Source: Firmicutes bacterium UBA3738 (lineage in GTDB: Bacteria; Bacillota; Clostridia; Peptostreptococcales; Anaerovoracaceae). Taken from it: a stretch of 21,113 nt of DNA. The stretch is taken from positions 1-21,113 of the forward strand of contig DFGY01000054.1 in NCBI GenBank assembly GCA_002372505.1, given 5' to 3'. The notes under the pieces were generated by a model. That model did no database searches. It was not told where the DNA came from and saw only the letters and a program-made list of their open reading frames with translations. Positions within the stretch are counted from its first letter, which is position 1. Each line of letters starts with the position of its first letter. Both the position numbers and the translations under genes were made by a program. This document shows, piece after piece, positions 1 to 6,471 of the stretch.

Positions 1-440
1 ATTTCCTGCCGTATAAAGTTTCGGAAAATCCCCGAAAGAAAATCGGATGGATCCGATATATTACTTTTGCTGCCTCACTTATCTTTGTGGCTACTTTATT
101 TCTCGCAAAAGTCGGGAATATTGAATGGATCATGTTCTGGGCATTTATAGCAGGAAATGTAATCTATTATGCGGTAGGAATAATCCTGGCACATCTATTT
201 AAGGACAACCGGGCTTTTTGCAAATACATCTGTCCGATTACTGTTTTTCTGAAATCGATGAGCTATTTTTCGCTGTTACGTATCAAATGTAATAAGGATA
301 AATGTATTTCCTGTGGAAAGTGTAAAAAAGTATGCCCGATGAATGTTGACGTAACTGATAACAGCAGGAAACGTCTAAACGGCACCGAATGCATCCTGTG
401 TATGGAATGTGTCAGGAGTTGCCCGAAGGATGCGTTATAA
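1..440 (+). CDS. Membrane-bound 4Fe-4S ferredoxin-domain protein (5' truncated)
   Basis: The reading frame is open from base 3 to a TAA at 438-440, so the gene enters from outside the window and only about 145 C-terminal residues are visible. The visible part starts with a cytoplasmic stretch and two hydrophobic segments (encoded about 54-105 and 120-200). A CKYICP motif follows, then two ferredoxin-type cysteine clusters: CNKDKCISCGKCKKVCP and CILCMECVRSCP. This order (membrane helices, a Cys-Pro motif, two [4Fe-4S] clusters) is that of NapH/NosR/YccM-like electron-transfer proteins, which pass electrons between membrane and soluble partners. The specific partner cannot be told, because the N-terminal half and the upstream neighbours are missing. 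The family assignment is firm; the role in a named pathway is not. The next intact gene starts about 480 bp downstream. Confidence 0.8.
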   Translation, partial: FLPYKVSENPRKKIGWIRYITFAASLIFVATLFLAKVGNIEWIMFWAFIAGNVIYYAVGIILAHLFKDNRAFCKYICPITVFLKSMSYFSLLRIKCNKDKCISCGKCKKVCPMNVDVTDNSRKRLNGTECILCMECVRSCPKDAL

Positions 441-445
441 GCAAA

Positions 446-600
446 ATGAATGTTTCTGATATGTTTCCGACAACAGGAAGTTAGTAGAAATGTTTCCGAC
501 TACGGATGAAATTTTGGATATGTTCCCTCATACGGGTGACATTCATAGTGGTGTCCCGGGGCATGTTGAAGCCGTAACCCTGCTGTCGCGAGCGAAGTGA
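446..600 (+). pseudogene. Decayed 3' end of an RlmD/RumA-like 23S rRNA uracil methyltransferase
   Basis: The frame 490-600 ends in HVEAVTLLSRAK followed by TGA, preceded by DMFPHTG at 517-537. The DMFP-HVE-LLS pattern is the usual C-terminal signature of RlmD/RumA/TrmA-type uracil-5 methyltransferases. Here an eight-residue insert separates DMFPHTG from HVE, and no methyltransferase body lies upstream. A second degraded DMFPTTG copy in another frame sits at 458-484, ending in TAG. A third related ATGTTTCCGAC stretch at 490-500 suggests the tail was duplicated before decay. No AdoMet-binding or catalytic Cys region is present, so no function is expected. The identification rests on a short motif recognised from memory and could be wrong. 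Confidence 0.45.
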
Positions 601-831
601 TGCAAGTCTCAAATTGAAAAATGTATACCCGGTGCAAAAACAACATAAAACATATTGTAATATCGTGCAAACAATCAAAATTACAAATCGTAATTTCGGT
701 TGATTGCTTTGGATGGATGTGATAAACCATATCTGGAACAGAAGGTGAAATTGATATCAGACCCTAACTATAGAGCAGGCCAATCCGGACATGCATCTGG
801 ACGTACGCATGGCCATAGATATGTAAAAATC
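601..831. other. Intergenic stretch with no supported gene
   Basis: AT-rich sequence between the methyltransferase remnant and the Pho-box region. Short frames exist on both strands, but none has a ribosome site together with a recognisable product. A GTG-started 31-residue frame (745-840) runs into the regulatory repeats and is not credible. I see no terminator hairpin for the upstream ferredoxin gene. Confidence 0.5.
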
Positions 832-871
832 TTTACGTAAAATTTACAATTATTACACCCTAAGATTTACA
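832..871 (+). promoter_or_regulatory. Pho-box-like direct repeats (PhoP binding region)
   Basis: Repeats of the Bacillus PhoP half-site TT(A/C/T)ACA occur as TTTACG (832-837), TTTACA (843-848), ATTACA (852-857) and TTTACA (866-871). The first two have the canonical 5-nt spacer (11-bp period); the others are less regular. The last copy doubles as the -35 box of the promoter. The genes downstream are a PhoB/PhoP-type regulator, a kinase and a phosphate transporter, so autoregulation under phosphate starvation is the natural inference. Confidence 0.6.
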
Positions 872-894
872 ATCATCTGTTAGCATGGTATACA
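866..894 (+). promoter_or_regulatory. Sigma-A-type promoter of the phosphate regulator operon
   Basis: TTTACA (866-871), a 17-nt spacer and TATACA (889-894) make a good sigma-A promoter. Transcription would start near 901, giving a leader of about 17 nt. That leader still contains the AAAGGAG ribosome site (904-910), 7 nt before the ATG at 918. Confidence 0.55.
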
Positions 895-917
895 CAAGGA
901 GTGAAAGGAGCTAACAG

Positions 918-1598
918 ATGATTTATTGTGTGGAAGATGACAGCAGTATAAGGGAACTCATGATCTACACCCTGCAGATGTCCGGTTTTGAAGCCAGGGG
1001 CTTTGAAGAAGGAACGGCTTTCTGGAGCAGCATGAAAAAAGAAAAGCCTGAGCTTATTGTGCTGGACATCATGCTTCCCGGGGAAGACGGCATCAGCATA
1101 CTGAAAAAGCTTCGGACATCTCCTGATACGGAAGACATTCCCGTTATAATGGCTACAGCCAAGAGCAGTGAATACGACACTGTCATAGGCCTTGACAGCG
1201 GAGCCGATGACTATCTGGCAAAGCCCTTCGGAATGATGGAAATGGTGTCCCGCATTAAGGCGGTGCTAAGGCGCAGCAGTCCGAAGCAGGACCGTAAGCA
1301 AATACAGTGCGGGAATATATTAATAGATGAAGGAAAGCACACCGTTACAGTGAGCGGCAAGGCCATTTCCCTGACTTTAAAGGAATACGAATTGCTTAAG
1401 CTTCTGGCGGAAAACACGGGGCAGGTGTTCACGCGTGAAAACCTGCTGGACTCTGTCTGGGGCATTGACTTTGCTGGGGAGACCAGGACCGTGGATGTCC
1501 ATATCGGAACCCTGCGCACAAAGCTTGATAAGTGCGGAGACATGATTAAAACCGTTCGTGGTGTTGGCTACAAAATGGAAGGGCAGGAAAATGAATAG
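918..1598 (+). CDS. OmpR/PhoB-family response regulator, probably PhoP/PhoB-type
   Basis: The 226-residue protein has the two-domain length typical of OmpR/PhoB regulators. The N-terminal receiver (about 1-120) carries the acidic pair at D7/D8, the phospho-acceptor D50 (LIVLDIMLPG), switch residue T80 and K102 (LAKPF). The C-terminal winged helix (about 128-222) has the family pattern LTLKEYELLKLL and the TVDVHIGTLRTKL recognition-helix region, ending in VRGVGYKM. It binds DNA when phosphorylated. The start is fixed by AAAGGAG 7 nt upstream. The gene overlaps the next one by 8 bp, so the partner is the histidine kinase. The Pho-box-like promoter and the downstream phosphate transporter suggest it controls phosphate genes, including itself. 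Family membership is clear; phosphate specificity is inferred from context. Confidence 0.92.
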   Translation: MIYCVEDDSSIRELMIYTLQMSGFEARGFEEGTAFWSSMKKEKPELIVLDIMLPGEDGISILKKLRTSPDTEDIPVIMATAKSSEYDTVIGLDSGADDYLAKPFGMMEMVSRIKAVLRRSSPKQDRKQIQCGNILIDEGKHTVTVSGKAISLTLKEYELLKLLAENTGQVFTRENLLDSVWGIDFAGETRTVDVHIGTLRTKLDKCGDMIKTVRGVGYKMEGQENE

Positions 1599-2949
1599 GA
1601 AGATATTTAACTCAATCTGGATAGTTGCCGTTGTGGTCTTTCTTGCTTCTCTGGTATTCATTATGGGAGTGGCATATAACTACTTCTCCGGAGTCCAGAT
1701 GAAACAGCTTAAGAATGAAACCCAGCTGGCGGCCCAGGGAGTCGCTATGTCCGGAAAGGAATATTTCAAAGGTCTGGACACAAAGGACTACCGTGTGACC
1801 TGGATTGATTCCGACGGGACGGTTCTCTACGACAGCAAAGCAAAAACAGCTAACATGGAGAATCATCTTGAGCGTGAGGAAATAAAAGAAGCCCTTAAGG
1901 ACGGAGACGGAGAGAGCATCCGCTTTTCAAACACCTTATCCGACAGACAGCTCTATTCGGCAAAGCTGCTGCCTGACGGCTCTGTAATAAGGCTATCCAT
2001 TGTTCAACTGGCAGTGTGGTCATTAATCCTCGGAATGGCTCAGCCAATCTGCCTTGTTATATTAATTGCTTTAGTAATATCGTTCCTGCTGGCGTCTAGA
2101 CTTACAAAGCGAATACTGGAGCCCATTAACAGTATCGATCCCGACAATCCAATGGAGCATTTCAATGAAGAGGAATACAAAGAAATCGCTCCTCTCCTTA
2201 AGCGCATAAAGCTTCAGCAGGAACAGCTAAAGCATGACCAGAGCGAAATTGAGAAGGCGGCTCTCATAAGGCAGGAGTTTACCGCCAACGTTTCTCACGA
2301 GCTTAAGACGCCCCTTCACGCCATTTCGGGCTACGCGGAGCTTTTGGAAAACGAAATGGTGAAGGATGAGGACATAAAACCCTTTGCCGGGAAAATACGT
2401 GAAGAGTCTTCCCGCATGACTAAGCTGGTAGAAGATATTATCGACCTTACAAAGCTGGATAACGGCGGCGTGGAAATGACCTGGGAAGACTGCGACCTTT
2501 ACAGAATTGCCGAGAACGCAGTGGACAGCCTGGAGGTTGCATCTTCCGCAAACAACGTGACTCTTACTCTAAAGGGGGCAGAGGCTCCCATGAGGGGAAT
2601 CCCCCAGATGCTCTACAGCGTCATATACAATCTTTGCGACAATGCAATAAAGTACAATCACCCCGGCGGAACTGTCCATGTCACCGTCGAGCAGTCCGCA
2701 CATAACACCGTACTAAAGGTAAAGGATACGGGCATAGGAATACCGGAAGAGAGCAAAGAGCGCATCTTCGAGAGATTCTACCGTGTTGACAAGAGCCGGA
2801 GCAAGGAAGTAGGCGGCACAGGTCTGGGTCTGTCCATAGTGAAGCACGCCGTCCTGGTTCATGGCGGAAGAATTGAGGTAAGCAGCCAGCCGGATGCCGG
2901 CACGGAATTCGTGGTAATTTTCAGAAAAAGCGAGCCGGACATTACATAG
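1591..2949 (+). CDS. PhoR-type membrane sensor histidine kinase
   Basis: This 452-residue kinase has TM1 at about 8-28, an extracytoplasmic sensor of about 100 residues, and TM2 at about 141-168. The dimerisation/phosphotransfer helix carries H236 in the VSHELKTPLHAISG H-box. The catalytic ATPase domain has an N-box (YNLCDNAIKYNHPGG), a G1 box (VKDTGIGIPEE), an F box (IFERFYRVDKSRS) and a G2 box (GGTGLGLSIVKHAV). No clear HAMP or PAS domain is visible between TM2 and the H-box, though a short LEPINSI linker is present. The start at 1591 (MNRK) is preferred over an in-frame ATG 33 nt upstream: it gives a short ATG/stop overlap with the regulator, a sign of translational coupling. It should autophosphorylate and pass phosphate to D50 of the adjacent regulator. 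Phosphate-limitation sensing is inferred from neighbours. Confidence 0.92.
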   Translation: MNRKIFNSIWIVAVVVFLASLVFIMGVAYNYFSGVQMKQLKNETQLAAQGVAMSGKEYFKGLDTKDYRVTWIDSDGTVLYDSKAKTANMENHLEREEIKEALKDGDGESIRFSNTLSDRQLYSAKLLPDGSVIRLSIVQLAVWSLILGMAQPICLVILIALVISFLLASRLTKRILEPINSIDPDNPMEHFNEEEYKEIAPLLKRIKLQQEQLKHDQSEIEKAALIRQEFTANVSHELKTPLHAISGYAELLENEMVKDEDIKPFAGKIREESSRMTKLVEDIIDLTKLDNGGVEMTWEDCDLYRIAENAVDSLEVASSANNVTLTLKGAEAPMRGIPQMLYSVIYNLCDNAIKYNHPGGTVHVTVEQSAHNTVLKVKDTGIGIPEESKERIFERFYRVDKSRSKEVGGTGLGLSIVKHAVLVHGGRIEVSSQPDAGTEFVVIFRKSEPDIT

Positions 2950-2992
2950 ATTTTACAAGAGACTGATATTGAAATTGATGTTCATAGTTTAC

Positions 2993-3015
2993 TCTTTTTT
3001 CGAAGGCAAAAAAGA
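2993..3015 (+). repeat. Small AT-only inverted repeat in the kinase-transporter gap
   Basis: TCTTTTTT (2993-3000) and AAAAAAGA (3008-3015) form 8-bp arms around a 7-nt loop in the 103-bp gap before the phosphate transporter. A hairpin made only of A-U and one G-C pair is weak and lacks a following U tract, so it is not a convincing terminator. It might mildly attenuate or protect the downstream message. The gap shows no clear separate promoter, so the transporter is probably cotranscribed with the two-component genes. Confidence 0.3.
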
Positions 3016-3052
3016 TATAAGCAAAATGAAAGTATAGAAATGGAGAGTAAGT

Positions 3053-4798
3053 ATGGACATTTTCAGCATTCTTAGTTTAATAGGAGGACTAAGCCTGTTC
3101 CTTTTCGGTATGTCGATAATGGGACAGGCTCTTGAACGTCGCGCAGGTAACGGCCTGAAAAGTCTCCTAGGGAGACTGACCACCAACAGAGCCACGGGTC
3201 TTGCCACAGGTCTGGGAGTAACGGCGGTGATACAAAGCTCCTCTGCCACTACGGTAATGGTGGTAGGCTTTGTTAACTCAGGGCTCATGACTCTGCAACA
3301 GGCCATTAATGTAATTATGGGATCCAATGTGGGGACTACGGTTACTGCATGGATTCTCAGTTTATCCGGAATAAGCAGCGACAATGTCTTCGTGCAGCTC
3401 TTTAAGCCGACCTCATTCACACCCATCCTTGCCCTCATAGGCATTGCCATGTATATGTTCACAAAGGATTCCAAGAAGCAGGACACGGGAATGATTCTCC
3501 TGGGCTTTGCCACCCTTATGTTCGGAATGGACGCCATGTCATCGGCCGTATCGGGACTGAAGGATATTCCTGAGTTTCAGAATATGTTCCTGGCGTTCAC
3601 CAACCCGGTGCTGGGAGTTTTGGCCGGAGCCATTCTCACAGCCATTATTCAGTCAAGCTCCGCTTCCGTAGGTATACTCCAGGCTCTCGCATCTACAGGT
3701 GCAGTAACCTACGGCGCAGCCATTCCTATTATCATGGGACAGAACATAGGCACCTGCATCACAGCCATTCTCTCTGCAATTGGAGCAAACAAAAATGCCA
3801 AGCGCGCAGCCCTCGTGCATCTTAGCTTTAACGTAATAGGTGCCGCGGTCTGGCTGACGGTGTTCTGCATAATCAGAGCAGCACTCATGCCTCATATACT
3901 TAGCGAATCGGCAAGTCTTATGGGAATAGCCGTGTGCCACTCCATATTCAATATTCTGTGCACTGTGCTCATGCTGCCTCTGGCCGGAATGCTCGAAAAG
4001 CTTGTTACGAAAATGGTGCCGGACACTGAAGAGGTTGAGAAGACGGAAGAACTGGATGAGCGTCTTCTTGGCAGCCCGACTCTGGCTCTGGAAAGATGCA
4101 GGCAGGTGCTTGATTCAATGGCTCAGGTGGCAGTGACTGCCCTTAAAGACAGCATAAGCACCATTGGAAATTACGACGAGAAAAAGGCGGCTGGCATCCG
4201 GGAGGCCGAGGAGCGAACAGACCATTTGGAAGATATTTTAAGTACATATCTGATAAAACTGACATCTACGCAGCTAGGAGATGACGAAAGTGCAGAGGTT
4301 ACAAAATACATGAAGATAATCGGCGACTATGAGAGAATCGGAGACCATGCGGTGAACATCCTTCAGTCCGCCGAGGAACTGAAGGAGAAGGAAATCGTAT
4401 TTTCCAATCAGGGCAAGGAAGAATTCGGCACTATTGCGGCCGCTGTGGAAAAAACCCTAGACCTGTCGTACGCAGCGTTCAAATATGGGGATCTTGCCCT
4501 GGCTCGAAAAACGGAGCCCATGGAGCAGATTGTGGATGAACTGAAGGAATCTCTGCGCACTCGCCATATACTCCGTCTGCAGAAAGGCGAATGTTCCGTA
4601 GATGCCGGATTCGTATGGTCGGATCTGCTGACAAATCTGGAAAGAGTGGCAGATCACTGCTCCAACATTTCAGGATGCATTCTTGATGCGGCAGATCGCA
4701 CCATGAACATTCACCAGAACCAGAGAATACTTAGAAACAGCGGGGAGGATTACATTCAGGAACTGCAGATGCTTAGAGGAGAATACAAATTGGTGTAG
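3053..4798 (+). CDS. Na+/phosphate cotransporter family protein with PhoU-like C-terminal domain
   Basis: The 581-residue protein has the duplicated NptA/PNaS (SLC34-like) transport core. QSSSA motifs occur at about 61-65 and 200-204, each followed by a glycine-rich motif (GSNVGTT at about 90-96, GQNIGTC at about 229-235). These inverted repeats form the Na+ and phosphate sites in the family. Hydrophobic segments fill about 1-320. The cytoplasmic tail (about 350-560) is a PhoU-like helical bundle with repeated ERIGDHAVNI/ERVADHCSNI motifs that normally bind metal and gate or regulate phosphate uptake. GGAGAG lies 5 nt before the ATG. Together with the preceding regulator/kinase pair and Pho boxes, the role is Na+-driven phosphate import under Pho control. 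Substrate is inferred from family and context. Confidence 0.9.
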   Translation: MDIFSILSLIGGLSLFLFGMSIMGQALERRAGNGLKSLLGRLTTNRATGLATGLGVTAVIQSSSATTVMVVGFVNSGLMTLQQAINVIMGSNVGTTVTAWILSLSGISSDNVFVQLFKPTSFTPILALIGIAMYMFTKDSKKQDTGMILLGFATLMFGMDAMSSAVSGLKDIPEFQNMFLAFTNPVLGVLAGAILTAIIQSSSASVGILQALASTGAVTYGAAIPIIMGQNIGTCITAILSAIGANKNAKRAALVHLSFNVIGAAVWLTVFCIIRAALMPHILSESASLMGIAVCHSIFNILCTVLMLPLAGMLEKLVTKMVPDTEEVEKTEELDERLLGSPTLALERCRQVLDSMAQVAVTALKDSISTIGNYDEKKAAGIREAEERTDHLEDILSTYLIKLTSTQLGDDESAEVTKYMKIIGDYERIGDHAVNILQSAEELKEKEIVFSNQGKEEFGTIAAAVEKTLDLSYAAFKYGDLALARKTEPMEQIVDELKESLRTRHILRLQKGECSVDAGFVWSDLLTNLERVADHCSNISGCILDAADRTMNIHQNQRILRNSGEDYIQELQMLRGEYKLV

Positions 4799-4852
4799 CC
4801 GAATCCGAGCATTGTGGGAAAGGATGATGAATGTTATCATTATAGGAAAATG

Positions 4853-4868
4853 AAGGAGGAGGTATACT
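4853..4868 (+). promoter_or_regulatory. Overlapping purine-rich ribosome site and possible -10 box before the PAD gene
   Basis: AAGGAGGAGG (4853-4862) is a very strong anti-16S match, but it ends 13 nt before the only plausible ATG (4876), which is longer than usual. Immediately after it comes TATACT (4863-4868), exactly 7 nt before that ATG. If TATACT is a -10 box, transcription would begin at or next to the start codon, giving a leaderless message. No good -35 is seen 16-18 nt upstream (TTATAG at 4840). Either reading is possible, and both could operate on different transcripts. Confidence 0.35.
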
Positions 4869-4875
4869 AGCACTT

Positions 4876-6237
4876 ATGAGTAAACGACTTGTCACTTTAA
4901 TGGTTATCCTGTTGGTTTTCCTATCATCATGTGGTAACTACGAACGTGAGGCAATCCGTCTTCCCGGTGAGTTTGAACCAATGAAAGGGGTCACTGTTGC
5001 GTGGCCATTGGATCTGCCGGTAGATCTTGTCAGGCAAATGGCGGAAAACGTGGAAGTTCACGTGATAATCGATCCAAATAATAGTAGCGATAATGAAAGA
5101 GATGTGAAGAATTACCTCTCCAAAAGGGGAGTTGCAACGGATAAATTGAATGTGCACATTCATGAAATGGTCAGCCCGTATCTCAGAGACTATGGTGCAT
5201 TCTACGTATTCAGAGGCAGTGAGCCTGCCATTGTAAATTTTGATAATTCCATAGACGGGATGAAATCCATGCCCGGAGAGACATTCGGGAGTGAATTTGC
5301 ACGGGAAATGGGCGTTCCTTCCATTACATCCACCATACACATGGACGGTGGCAACCTGATGAGTGACGGCAGAGGAACAGCTGTCAGCGATATTCTCGTC
5401 ACCAGAACCAATAACCGTGATGTGAAGATGGTAAGGGAAGAGATGCGCCGGGTCATGGGTGTTAACAACTACATACTGACCATTGACCCTCAGGGAGGGT
5501 ATATTGAGCATGTGGATTGCTGGGGGAAATTTCTGGCACCTGACAAAGTTCTGGTGGCAAAAGTTCCCAAGGAACATCCAAACTACCAATACTACGAACA
5601 GGCAGCAGATATGTTTAAGTCCACGCTATGTTGCTGGGGATATCCCTACAAAGTCTATCGTGTCGAGGAGCCTGTGAATGAAAAGAATCCTTCCGACTCC
5701 GATGCTGCTCCGTATACCAACAGCCTGATTCTGAATAAGCACGTGTATCTGCCTCTGGGGAAAAATGATGAGTACAACCGAAAGGCAGTGGCCGTCTACA
5801 GAAAGGCTCTTCCGGGTTACCGAATCCATGGGTTTAAGTCTGACGGGAGCTTTCTGGAATGGATGAATACCGATGCTCTTCACTGTAGAACCCATGAAAT
5901 CCCCGATGATGATATGGTGTTCGTCGATCATTACAATGTCTTTCATGGCAACCTGGAAGCAGAGTCCTCATACAGGATAGAGGCAAACATTACTCCGTAT
6001 AGCGGAAGCAAGCTGAAAGATGCCGAGGTAGTTTACAGAATAAACAGAGGGAACTGGCAGCGGAGTTGTATGAACCTCGATCCCGGGGAAAATGTATATG
6101 TTGCGGAATTGTGTGGGATAAAACCCGGACAGCGTATCGAGTACTACATAGAAGCAGAAGACAAATTGGGGAACAAAGGGCTACAGCCATATACAGGTGC
6201 TGATGACCCTCATTCGTTTACTGTTAAGGAAGAGTAG
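4876..6237 (+). CDS. Secreted lipoprotein peptidylarginine deiminase (PPAD-like) with C-terminal Ig-like domain
   Basis: The 453-residue protein starts with a lipoprotein signal: basic n-region, hydrophobic core and lipobox LSSC with lipidatable Cys19. The body is a guanidino-group-modifying (PAD_porph/agmatine deiminase) fold. Visible candidate active-site elements are RDYG with D105, HMDGGN with D157, the H212-x-D214 pair in YIEHVDCWGK, and the nucleophile C337 in DALHCRTHE. These parallel the Asp/His/Asp/Cys set of Porphyromonas gingivalis PPAD. About 365-453 form a beta-rich Ig-like tail (EVVYRINRGNWQ...YYIEAEDKLGNKG), as in PPAD. The expected reaction converts peptidyl-arginine to citrulline plus ammonia, outside the cell. 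Free agmatine or arginine deimination is the alternative, but export and the Ig tail favour protein substrates. The next gene, a giant adhesin, suggests a host-facing role. In-frame stops exclude an upstream start. Confidence 0.85.
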   Translation: MSKRLVTLMVILLVFLSSCGNYEREAIRLPGEFEPMKGVTVAWPLDLPVDLVRQMAENVEVHVIIDPNNSSDNERDVKNYLSKRGVATDKLNVHIHEMVSPYLRDYGAFYVFRGSEPAIVNFDNSIDGMKSMPGETFGSEFAREMGVPSITSTIHMDGGNLMSDGRGTAVSDILVTRTNNRDVKMVREEMRRVMGVNNYILTIDPQGGYIEHVDCWGKFLAPDKVLVAKVPKEHPNYQYYEQAADMFKSTLCCWGYPYKVYRVEEPVNEKNPSDSDAAPYTNSLILNKHVYLPLGKNDEYNRKAVAVYRKALPGYRIHGFKSDGSFLEWMNTDALHCRTHEIPDDDMVFVDHYNVFHGNLEAESSYRIEANITPYSGSKLKDAEVVYRINRGNWQRSCMNLDPGENVYVAELCGIKPGQRIEYYIEAEDKLGNKGLQPYTGADDPHSFTVKEE

Positions 6238-6282
6238 CATCTTAACCGTGTCCACCATACATGCCATAAAATCGAAATTGAA

Positions 6283-6317
6283 GACTATGTGTTTAGTCGC
6301 GCGGTTTTTGTTTTTTT
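6283..6317 (+). terminator. Possible Rho-independent terminator after the PAD gene
   Basis: GACTA (6283-6287) and TAGTC (6294-6298) form a short stem, followed by GCGCGG and two T runs (6305-6309 and 6311-6317). An outer arm, AACCGTG at about 6244-6250 with CGCGGTT at about 6300-6306, could extend the structure. The stem is short and set back from the T run, so termination may be partial. Confidence 0.35.
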
Positions 6318-6363
6318 GCTACAAGACTTGCTACAGGGTGTCATTGTTTTGTTAAGCGAACGG

Positions 6364-6392
6364 TTGTTTTTTGGCGCAATTAGTAGTAAAAT
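6364..6392 (+). promoter_or_regulatory. Probable promoter of the giant adhesin gene
   Basis: TTGTTT (6364-6369), a 17-nt spacer and TAAAAT (6387-6392) fit sigma-A spacing. Transcription would begin near 6399, leaving a leader of about 70 nt with the ribosome site GAGAGAGG shortly before the ATG at 6472. It lies beyond the candidate PAD terminator, so the adhesin is probably transcribed on its own. Confidence 0.45.
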
Positions 6393-6471
6393 GGTTTAAA
6401 TTGATTATTGTGCCCGATAAAGAGCAAGTGTGAAAGAAGAAAAGTTATTATTATAGAGAGAGGAAAACATT

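Noticed and set aside
745..840. GTG-started 31-residue frame upstream of the response regulator
   Set aside because: Weak ribosome site, no recognisable product, and it runs through the Pho-box-like repeats.
435..3030. Identical TATAAGCAAAATGAA at about 436-450 and 3016-3030
   Set aside because: A 15-nt match in AT-rich sequence within 21 kb is compatible with chance; no flanking similarity.
2989..3537. 182-residue minus-strand open frame opposite the Na+/phosphate cotransporter
   Set aside because: Shadow of the strongly conserved plus-strand gene; no ribosome site or family resemblance.
6319..6340. Direct repeat TTGCTACA separated by four bases after the PAD gene
   Set aside because: Too short to call a target-site duplication or operator; no element lies between the copies.
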